Assembly (NCBI GenBank): GCA_016288175.1
Contig: JAEEYN010000164.1
Location: 1-5,094, forward strand
Length of the DNA: 5,094 nt
Source of the DNA: Bacillota bacterium
GTDB taxonomy: Bacteria; Bacillota; Clostridia; Christensenellales; CAG-138
Direction: 5' to 3'
The notes beneath the pieces are model-generated. The model had not been told where the DNA came from. It made no database searches and saw nothing but the letters and a program-made list of their open reading frames with translations. Positions 1-4,598 of this stretch are shown one piece after another. A program made the translations under genes and the position numbers. Every line of letters begins with the position of its first letter. The stretch's first letter is position 1.

Positions 1-50
1 ACCTGATCCTTCGTTTGCAGGCGGAGGAGGAAGTGGAAGGAAAAAAATGA
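1..50 (+). CDS. C-terminal end of an upstream gene (partial, unidentified)
   Basis: The reading frame with codons starting at base 3 is open from the left edge and ends in TGA at 48-50. It gives a short charged tail, LILRLQAEEEVEGKK. The stop overlaps the ATG of the next gene as ATGA, the usual arrangement for translationally coupled neighbours, and this supports it being a real gene end. The product cannot be identified from 15 residues. One caution is that the frame of the next gene is also open back to base 2, so the overlap is suggestive and not proof. Confidence 0.45.
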   Translation, partial: LILRLQAEEEVEGKK

Positions 51-493
51 CCGAAAAGAAAACGGAAAAGGAATTCACATTATTCATCAACCTGCGCGAG
101 TATGAGCAGGGCGTCAATGAGGACGGCTCCCCCGCCCTCGGTGAGCTGATCGATAATTTTTACTGCATCAAGCCCGAGAACGCCGAGATGACCGGCGATA
201 TGATGTTCCTCGGCTATCTCGAGGAGAACGGCGAGCGCACCGGCGTGCGCCTGCTCTGCGACCCCGGCTACGTGAACGATACGGGCGAACCCCTGATCGT
301 GAATCTCAGGCTCGGCGGGAAATACCGCTTCGCCCATACCGACCTTGTGAAAGGCGGCATCGGCCGTATCCGCGGCTACAACCTCCGCCTCTATGAAAGC
401 GACGGGCATGAGCACCATCACGATGAGCATGACGAGTGCGGCGAGCACGAGGACTGCACCGGCGACTGCAGCAGCTGCGCCCACGCGCATTGA
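47..493 (+). CDS. Unknown 148-residue protein with His/Cys/acid-rich, probably metal-binding tail
   Basis: I do not recognise the family. Residues 1-117 look like a small, mostly beta-type globular domain: Gly-rich, with alternating hydrophobics such as LIVNLRLGGKYRF near 83-95, and only two Cys (40, 71). Residues 119-148 change character abruptly. This tail holds eight His (121, 123-125, 128, 134, 146, 148), four Cys (131, 137, 141, 144; spacing CxxxxxCxxxCxxC) and about ten Asp/Glu. Such tails are known in nickel, zinc or copper handling proteins (for example the SlyD and HypB tails), so metal binding, storage or delivery is a reasonable inference; the metal is unknown. There is no signal peptide or membrane segment, so it is probably cytoplasmic. 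The ATG at 47 is preceded by GGAAGG (35-40), six bases upstream, with GGAGGAGG (23-30) further back. The frame is open to the window edge, so an earlier start is possible but less likely. It appears coupled to the gene ending at 50. Confidence 0.8.
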   Translation: MTEKKTEKEFTLFINLREYEQGVNEDGSPALGELIDNFYCIKPENAEMTGDMMFLGYLEENGERTGVRLLCDPGYVNDTGEPLIVNLRLGGKYRFAHTDLVKGGIGRIRGYNLRLYESDGHEHHHDEHDECGEHEDCTGDCSSCAHAH

Positions 494-529
494 TTTGCCT
501 GCATCAAGCCTTCCCCTCTGCTCGCAAGC

Positions 530-632
530 CCCCGGCGAAGCGAGCCCGCAGCGAGTCAGCGCGCCGCGGCGCGAGAGCCGCGGAACCGCGGGCGTCAGGC
601 AATTAAGGAAACGCCCGCAGCGAAGCTGCTGC
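530..632. repeat. GC-rich cluster of palindromes and hairpins in the frr upstream gap
   Basis: This stretch is dense in self-complementary sequence. There is a perfect 12-base palindrome GCGCCGCGGCGC (561-572), and CCGCGG occurs three times (564-569, 578-583, 586-591). A 7-bp stem pairs 564-570 with 577-583 (6-base loop). An 8-bp stem pairs 588-595 with 611-618 (15-base loop). A 5-bp stem pairs 617-621 with 625-629 around GAA. GCCCGCAGCGA is repeated directly at 544-554 and 613-623, and GCGAAGC occurs at 535-541 and 620-626. A 7-base inverted pair (495-501 with 596-602) brackets much of it. It could be a dispersed intergenic repeat, a structured RNA, or a terminator or processing region for the upstream gene. 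No long T-run follows, so a standard intrinsic terminator is not well supported. Confidence 0.5.
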
Positions 633-672
633 AAACCATTCATGCCACGACGATAAACTCGGAGAAAGTCAA

Positions 673-744
673 CCGAAGCACAAACAGGTTTAATAATTGA
701 TTGGCTTTGCCGTTATTTGTGCTTTCGGCATTATTTCTCTCTTT
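673..744 (+). terminator. Bulged 12-bp inverted repeat followed by a pyrimidine-rich tract; possible terminator
   Basis: CCGAAGCACAAA (673-684) pairs with TTTGTGCTTTCGG (716-728): twelve base pairs with one bulged T at 723 and a 31-base AT-rich loop. The loop holds a small GGC-TTT-GCC hairpin (703-711). Bases 731-744 (TTATTTCTCTCTTT) are T/C-rich. This could terminate transcription from the gene at 47-493 before the frr promoter. The large loop and imperfect T-run make it a non-standard terminator; a protein-binding operator or a structured RNA is equally possible. Confidence 0.3.
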
Positions 745-804
745 CCGGCAACCGTCACGCCCCGATATCCGTTATAATGTTCGGTACGGCATTCGGCGTG
801 CACG

Positions 805-840
805 GCCGAGGTTTCCGCCGAGGTTTCCACCGAAGTTTCA
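805..840. repeat. Three tandem 12-base units just upstream of the frr promoter
   Basis: GCCGAGGTTTCC occurs twice head to tail (805-816 and 817-828). A third, diverged copy ACCGAAGTTTCA (829-840) differs at three positions. The array ends 14 bases before the -35 element at 855. A 12-base period is a little more than one helical turn, so the units lie on nearly the same face of the DNA. That fits binding sites for a regulator or an upstream promoter element, although a neutral slippage repeat is possible. There are no spacers and no coding frame around it. Confidence 0.7.
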
Positions 841-854
841 TTCCTCAGTCAATA

Positions 855-883
855 TTGACAAAGCGAGCCGGATACATTAAAAT
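855..883 (+). promoter_or_regulatory. Sigma-A-type promoter of the frr operon
   Basis: A perfect -35 box TTGACA (855-860) is separated by 17 bases from TAAAAT (878-883), which matches the TATAAT consensus at five of six positions. Transcription would start near 889-891 and give a leader of about 28 bases before the frr ATG at 918. This is the best promoter in the window. No comparably good promoter is seen in the gaps further down, so it probably serves the genes to rseP and beyond. Confidence 0.8.
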
Positions 884-917
884 AATATAGTTGGATCATC
901 GCAAAGGAGGATCAGAT

Positions 918-1469
918 ATGGATACTATTGAATTTGCACAGGATAGAATGAACAAGACCATTGCCGTGCTGAATCGGGATCTCGGAACGCTCCGCGCGGG
1001 CCGCGCCAACCCGAAGCTGCTCGACCGCATCATGGTCGATTATTACGGTACCCCCACCCCCATCAACCAGATGGGCACCATCAGCTCTCCGGAGCCCCGT
1101 CTGCTCGTGATCTCCCTTTGGGACGCTTCAATGATCTCCGCCGCGGAGAAGGCGATCCAGAAATCCGATCTCGGCATCAATCCCAGTAATGACGGCAAGC
1201 TGATCCGCCTCGTTTTCCCGGAGCTCACCGAGGAGAGGCGCAGGGAGCTCGTCAAGATCGTCCGCAAGAAAGCCGAAGAGAGCAAGGTCGCGATCCGCGC
1301 GATCCGCCGCGACGCGAACGAAACGATCAAGAAGGACTGCAAGGACGGCGCCATCACCGAGGACGACCAGAAGCGCATGGAAGAGAAGGCGCAGAAGGCG
1401 ACCGACAACGCGATCAAGGAGATCGACCGCATCGCCGCCGAGAAGGAAAAGGAGCTGCTTGAGGTTTGA
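918..1469 (+). CDS. frr: Ribosome recycling factor
   Basis: RRF works with EF-G to split the post-termination ribosome in the cytoplasm so that its subunits can be reused. The 183-residue product has the family's usual length of about 185. Hallmarks are LRAGRANPKLLDRI (25-38) leading from the long helix into domain II, YYGTPTPINQM (42-52), SDLGINPSNDGKLIRL, the LTEERRRELVK stretch and the RRDAN motif (130-134) in the three-helix bundle. The C-terminus is the expected charged helix. The start is ATG 918, seven bases after AAAGGAGG (903-910). The frame stays open to a TTG at 891, but that codon has no binding site, lies at the predicted transcription start and would put the Shine-Dalgarno inside the gene. 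It is the first gene after the promoter at 855-883. pyrH, often directly upstream in bacteria, is not here. Confidence 0.97.
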   Translation: MDTIEFAQDRMNKTIAVLNRDLGTLRAGRANPKLLDRIMVDYYGTPTPINQMGTISSPEPRLLVISLWDASMISAAEKAIQKSDLGINPSNDGKLIRLVFPELTEERRRELVKIVRKKAEESKVAIRAIRRDANETIKKDCKDGAITEDDQKRMEEKAQKATDNAIKEIDRIAAEKEKELLEV

Positions 1470-1690
1470 CGAACGTCCTCGCTCTTGAACTCGACAGAGC
1501 CGTTTCGATCCTCGAAGCGGAAGGGTTTGCCGTTGAAACGGTCGAAGCGCGTTCGCTGAAGGGCGTTCCCGGAAGCGACGCAAAGCGCGTCATCCGCCAG
1601 ACGGAGCTTTCGGATCCACGCCGCGAAAAAAGAACGGTGCGGCTCGTGTATTCGCTTTTCAAGACCGCAGCAGATATTTTCAAAGAATGA
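1466..1690 (+). CDS. Small unknown protein (74 residues), coupled to frr; faint PASTA-like pattern
   Basis: The frame starts at TTG 1466, overlapping the frr stop as TTGA, and ends at TGA 1688-1690. TTG is the only sensible start: an in-frame TGA lies at 1460-1462, and the protein has no internal Met. AAGGAG (1449-1454) inside frr is a possible binding site, 11 bases upstream. Codon use resembles its neighbours, and the charged-amphipathic make-up looks like a real protein. The order is an N-terminal strand/helix (LDRAVSILEAEGFAVETVEA), a G-V-P-G turn, then KRVIRQTEL and RTVRLVYSLFK strands. This resembles the general helix-then-two-strands pattern of PASTA modules ('A..L...G..V', 'V..Q.P', 'V.L.VS'), but the similarity is weak and functional assignment is not justified. 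It is cytoplasmic by composition. Its place between frr and uppS suggests co-expression with translation and envelope genes. Confidence 0.7.
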   Translation: MTNVLALELDRAVSILEAEGFAVETVEARSLKGVPGSDAKRVIRQTELSDPRREKRTVRLVYSLFKTAADIFKE

Positions 1691-1695
1691 ATTAA

Positions 1696-1718
1696 GCGCC
1701 CGGCCGCAAACCGGGCGT
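1696..1718 (+). terminator. GC-rich hairpin between the small gene and uppS; weak terminator or attenuator
   Basis: CGCCCGG (1697-1703) pairs perfectly with CCGGGCG (1711-1717) around the 7-base loop CCGCAAA, and a G-T pair (1696/1718) extends the stem. The following bases TGTTTGGTTATTA are T-rich but interrupted by Gs. This would give partial rather than full termination, reducing uppS and downstream expression relative to frr. No good promoter lies between it and uppS, so some read-through must be assumed. Confidence 0.5.
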
Positions 1719-1758
1719 GTTTGGTTATTACAGCGCATAATAAACCGGAGGCAGTGAA

Positions 1759-2508
1759 ATGGTAAAGATCTATCCGAGGTTCACCGATGCGGAGATCAGA
1801 TCGCGCGGGCTCAACCCCGACGCGATACCGCAGCATGTCGGCCTGATCATGGACGGCAACGGCCGCTGGGCGAAGAAGAGGCTGATGCCCCGCACCGCCG
1901 GCCACCGCGCCGGAATGGAAGCGATGAAATTCGCGGTGCGCTTTTCGCATTCGGTCGGCGTCAGAGCGCTGACCGTTTACGCGTTTTCAACGGAGAACTG
2001 GAAGCGGCCCATCACCGAGGTCGACGCGCTTTTCAATCTCCTCTCCGAGTATTTTTACAGGGATATCGACGAGCTTGACGCCAACAACGTCAAAATGATC
2101 GTGATCGGCGATCTCGGAAGGCTTTCGCCGAAGATGCGCGGCCTTCTTGAGACAGCGATGGAGCGGACGAAGAACAACACCGGCCTCGTTTTCAACGTTG
2201 CGATCAACTACGGCGGCCGCGCGGAGATCGTCCACGCCGTCAGATCCCTCGTCCGGGAGGGCGTAAAGGCGGAGGATATCACCGAAGAAGCGATCGCTTC
2301 CCGCATCTATACCGCCGGTCAGCCCGATCCGGACGTCATCATCCGCACCGCCGGGGAGGAACGCCTTTCGAACTTCCTGCTCTGGCAGGCGGCGTACTCC
2401 GAATTCGTATTCACGCCCGTGCTTTTCCCCGATTTCGGCGAGGAAGCCTATACCGCCTGCCTGAAGGAATACATGGGCCGCACGCGTCGGTTCGGCAAGG
2501 TGCTGTGA
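1759..2508 (+). CDS. uppS: Isoprenyl transferase (cis-prenyltransferase, undecaprenyl diphosphate synthase)
   Basis: It adds successive isopentenyl diphosphates to farnesyl diphosphate in the cis configuration, making the C55 lipid carrier for peptidoglycan and wall polymers, at the cytoplasmic face of the membrane. The 249-residue length is typical. Family motifs are in order: HVGLIMDGNGRWAKKR (26-41) with the Mg-binding/catalytic Asp32 and the diphosphate-binding GNGRW; GHRAG (48-52); YAFSTENWKRP (74-84) with Glu79-Asn80-Trp81; FNVAINYGGRAEI (145-157); and PDPDVIIRTAGEERLSNFLL (189-208), followed by WQAAYSEFVFTPVLFPDF with Glu215. The usual R-T-[SG]-G-E is R-T-A-G-E here, a mild variation. 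The start ATG 1759 sits seven bases after GGAGG (1747-1751). The product chain length (C55 or shorter) cannot be read from the sequence; UppS is the default in this gene order. Confidence 0.96.
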   Translation: MVKIYPRFTDAEIRSRGLNPDAIPQHVGLIMDGNGRWAKKRLMPRTAGHRAGMEAMKFAVRFSHSVGVRALTVYAFSTENWKRPITEVDALFNLLSEYFYRDIDELDANNVKMIVIGDLGRLSPKMRGLLETAMERTKNNTGLVFNVAINYGGRAEIVHAVRSLVREGVKAEDITEEAIASRIYTAGQPDPDVIIRTAGEERLSNFLLWQAAYSEFVFTPVLFPDFGEEAYTACLKEYMGRTRRFGKVL

Positions 2509-2515
2509 CGCCATA

Positions 2516-2534
2516 ATGGCGGCGCCGCCGCCAT
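2516..2534 (+). other. Perfect 8-bp hairpin in the uppS-cdsA gap
   Basis: ATGGCGGC (2516-2523) pairs with GCCGCCAT (2527-2534) around a 3-base GCC loop; the core GGCGGCGCCGCC (2518-2529) is a perfect 12-base palindrome. It begins 8 bases after the uppS stop and ends 17 bases before the cdsA ribosome binding site (AGGAG, 2551-2555). The downstream bases AAACCCAACAACC contain no T-run, so it is not an intrinsic terminator. It could protect the 3' end of the uppS message, mark a processing site or slow the polymerase. Confidence 0.5.
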
Positions 2535-2563
2535 AAACCCAACAACCAACAGGAGTTATCCGC

Positions 2564-3382
2564 ATGAAAGATCTGCCAATACGCACTGCGGTCGCATTCG
2601 TGGTGCTCGCACTGCTCGGCCTTGTGGTCTGGCTCGGCGGCTGGGTCCAGGCCGCTGTGCTCGGCCTGTTTTCCGTCATCGCCGTTTACGAGATGCGCGG
2701 ACTGTTCAAAGCGAAGGACATCCGGCCCTTCGTGATCCCGCTGATGATCCTCGGCGCGGGGATGTTCGCCGTGCTCTATGCCTTAGGCAGACTTTGGTTC
2801 GCGGGGCTGTTCTTCCTTGCGTTCCTCGCCGTCGCCCTCGAAAGGATCTTCAACAAAAAGCGCACCAACGCGGATGTCGCAGCTTCGCTCACGATCCTTG
2901 TTTATCCGCTCGCGCTGTTCGCCTGCTTCGGCCTCATCGGCTTCGGCAAAGCCGATTATTCGCGCCTTGCGTTCATCTGCGTCATCGCCGGCGTCTGCCT
3001 TTCGGACACGCTTGCGTATTTCGTCGGTTCGCTGCTCGGCAGGCATAAGCTCTGCCCCGCCATCAGCCCGAAAAAATCGGTCGAAGGCGGCGTCGGCGGC
3101 CTTATCGGCGGCGCGCTCGGCGGCGTGATCGTCTATTTCCTCCAGAGGGTCTGGAGCTTCCCGCCCGTCAGCCTGCCGCTGCTTATCGGGATCTGCTTCG
3201 CCGCGGGGCTTGTCGGGCAGTTCGGCGACCTTTTCTCCTCCACCTTCAAGCGCTGGGCGGGGATCAAGGATTTCGGCAAGATCATTCCCGGTCACGGCGG
3301 GATCATGGACCGCGTCGACAGCGCGCTTTTCGCCGCGCCCGTCGTCTTTTTCCTGATGAAGCTCCTCGGGCTGCTTTCCTGA
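2564..3382 (+). CDS. cdsA: Phosphatidate cytidylyltransferase (CDP-diacylglycerol synthase)
   Basis: This integral membrane enzyme makes CDP-diacylglycerol from CTP and phosphatidic acid, the branch-point precursor of bacterial phospholipids. The protein is 272 residues, a normal length, and has about eight hydrophobic segments (roughly 6-24, 26-44, 55-75, 77-92, 105-127, 134-158, 175-194, 201-221) plus a last one at 253-271. The full CdsA signature is present near the C-terminus: S226-x-F-K229-R230-x4-K235-D236-x-G-x2-I-P-x-H244-G-G-I-x-D249-R250-V-D252. The conserved LSDTLAYFVG (146-155) and SPKKSVEGGVGG (168-179) stretches precede it. No key residue is missing. ATG 2564 follows AGGAG (2551-2555) by 8 bases. 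It lies 55 bases after uppS and 36 before dxr, consistent with one operon. Confidence 0.96.
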   Translation: MKDLPIRTAVAFVVLALLGLVVWLGGWVQAAVLGLFSVIAVYEMRGLFKAKDIRPFVIPLMILGAGMFAVLYALGRLWFAGLFFLAFLAVALERIFNKKRTNADVAASLTILVYPLALFACFGLIGFGKADYSRLAFICVIAGVCLSDTLAYFVGSLLGRHKLCPAISPKKSVEGGVGGLIGGALGGVIVYFLQRVWSFPPVSLPLLIGICFAAGLVGQFGDLFSSTFKRWAGIKDFGKIIPGHGGIMDRVDSALFAAPVVFFLMKLLGLLS

Positions 3383-3418
3383 TCCGGGCGGGCGTCCCTT
3401 CCGATAGCGAGGTCAAAA

Positions 3419-4567
3419 ATGCTTAAGAACATTGCTGTTTTCGGCTCGACGGGTTCGATCGGGACCCAGGCGCTTTCCGTTGCCGCGTTCCATAAAAACA
3501 GGCTGAAGGTCAAAGCCATCGCCGCAAGAAGCAGCGTCGGGCTTGTCGCGGAGCAGATCCGCGCTTTCCGGCCGGAATACGTCGGGATGTACGATGAAGC
3601 GGCGGCGAAGGAGATCGCGGCGCTCTTCCCGGAGGTCGAAGTCGTTTCCGGCGAGGAGGTCAACATGCTTGCCGCGCTCCCGGAGATCGATACCGTCGTC
3701 AACGGCGTCAGCGGCTTTGCGGGGCTCTTCCCCCTCCTCTCCGCTCTGAAAGCGGGCAAGACCGTCGCCCTCGCGAACAAGGAAAGCATCGTCTGCGGCC
3801 ACAGGATCGTCGACCGCACGCTCGAAGAATCGGGCGGCAGGATCCTTCCCGTCGACAGCGAACAGAGCGCGGTCTTCCAGTGCCTCACAGCGGGCCGCAG
3901 GGAGGACGTCAAGAGGCTGATCCTGACGGCGTCCGGCGGCATGTTCCGCGATTTTTCCGCCGAAGAGCTTCAAAAAGTTACGCCCGAAATGGCGATGAAG
4001 CACCCGACGTGGAGCATGGGCAAAAAGATCACCGTCGATTCGTCGAGCATGTTCAACAAGGGTCTCGAGATCATGGAAGCGGGCTGGCTTTTCGGCTTCG
4101 GGCCGGATGAAGTCGATGTTTTCATCCATCCGCAGTCGATCGTTCATTCGATGGTCGAATACGCCGACGGCGCGATCGTCGCGCAGCTCGCAAAGCCCGA
4201 TATGCGCCTTGCGATCCAGTACGCGCTGACCTACCCCGAGCGTCTTGCTTCGCAGCTCGCGCCTTCAAACCCCGCGGCGCTCTCCGGACTCACCTTTTCG
4301 GAGCCCGATACCGCGAGGTTCCCCGCGATCCCGCTCGCCTACGAGGCGTTCCGCGAGGGCGAAAGCCTCCCGATCGCCTATAATTCCGGCAATGAGGCCG
4401 CCGTCGCCGCCTTTCTCGAAGGGAGGATCGGCTTCACGGCGATCGCCGACTGCGTCAAATACACGATGGACCGCATCCCGAAGGTAAAGATCGGGTCGGT
4501 TTCGGATATACTTTATCTTGATGAAGAAGCCCGCCGCCTTGCCGCGGAATACTGCCGCGGCCTCTGA
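3419..4567 (+). CDS. dxr: 1-deoxy-D-xylulose 5-phosphate reductoisomerase
   Basis: Dxr converts DXP to 2-C-methyl-D-erythritol 4-phosphate with NADPH and a divalent metal, the first committed step of the MEP pathway to isopentenyl diphosphate. It is a soluble cytoplasmic enzyme. The 382 residues fit the family. Visible are the NADPH-binding GSTGSIG (9-15), NGVSGFAG, the ANKES motif with Lys121, the metal ligands Asp146 and Glu148 in DSEQSAVFQ, the flap HPTWSMG with His195 and Trp198, FNKGLE with Asn213, Lys214 and Glu217, and HPQSIVHSM with His243. The unusual point is Gln149: the common motif is DSEH, and the E. coli His153 equivalent is replaced. His195 and His243, matching E. coli His209 and His257, are kept. 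ATG 3419 follows a modest GAGG (3409-3412) by 6 bases. It supplies precursor for the uppS product in the same operon. Confidence 0.96.
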   Translation: MLKNIAVFGSTGSIGTQALSVAAFHKNRLKVKAIAARSSVGLVAEQIRAFRPEYVGMYDEAAAKEIAALFPEVEVVSGEEVNMLAALPEIDTVVNGVSGFAGLFPLLSALKAGKTVALANKESIVCGHRIVDRTLEESGGRILPVDSEQSAVFQCLTAGRREDVKRLILTASGGMFRDFSAEELQKVTPEMAMKHPTWSMGKKITVDSSSMFNKGLEIMEAGWLFGFGPDEVDVFIHPQSIVHSMVEYADGAIVAQLAKPDMRLAIQYALTYPERLASQLAPSNPAALSGLTFSEPDTARFPAIPLAYEAFREGESLPIAYNSGNEAAVAAFLEGRIGFTAIADCVKYTMDRIPKVKIGSVSDILYLDEEARRLAAEYCRGL

Positions 4568-4598
4568 TGCGGGGCTTTTGATCGGAAAGGATAATAGA

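Noticed and set aside
530..632. Insertion sequence end or remnant
   Set aside because: No transposase fragment and no flanking target duplication are visible; only palindromes and short repeats are seen.
80..643. Minus-strand 187-residue open frame with a hydrophobic run
   Set aside because: It lies antisense to the 47-493 gene. The hydrophobic run is what reverse-complemented His/Asp/Glu codons give, and no ribosome binding site or family pattern supports it.
393..656. Plus-strand 87-residue frame running into the gap
   Set aside because: It overlaps the tail of the 47-493 gene in another frame, is low-complexity in Ala/Arg/Ser/Thr/Pro from GC-rich sequence, and has no ribosome binding site.
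773..778. Perfect TATAAT as a second promoter for frr
   Set aside because: No TTGACA-like box lies 16-19 bases upstream and no TGn extension precedes it. It is probably chance in AT-rich sequence, although a regulated promoter with an activator cannot be excluded.
805..840. Possible CRISPR array
   Set aside because: Units are 12 bases and directly adjacent with no spacers, and no cas genes are present.
891..917. TTG at 891 as the start of frr, giving 192 residues
   Set aside because: The codon sits at the predicted transcription start and has no ribosome binding site. ATG 918 has a perfect AAAGGAGG seven bases upstream and gives the normal RRF N-terminus.
1736..1741. CATAAT as the -10 of a uppS promoter
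   Set aside because: No acceptable -35 at the correct distance; the only TTG-like box (1721-1726) is 9 bases away.
2783..3295. Minus-strand 170-residue frame opposite cdsA, and similar long antisense frames opposite frr, uppS and dxr
   Set aside because: These are by-products of G/C-rich third codon positions in strongly supported + strand genes, and show biased Arg/Asp/Ala/Glu composition with no motifs.
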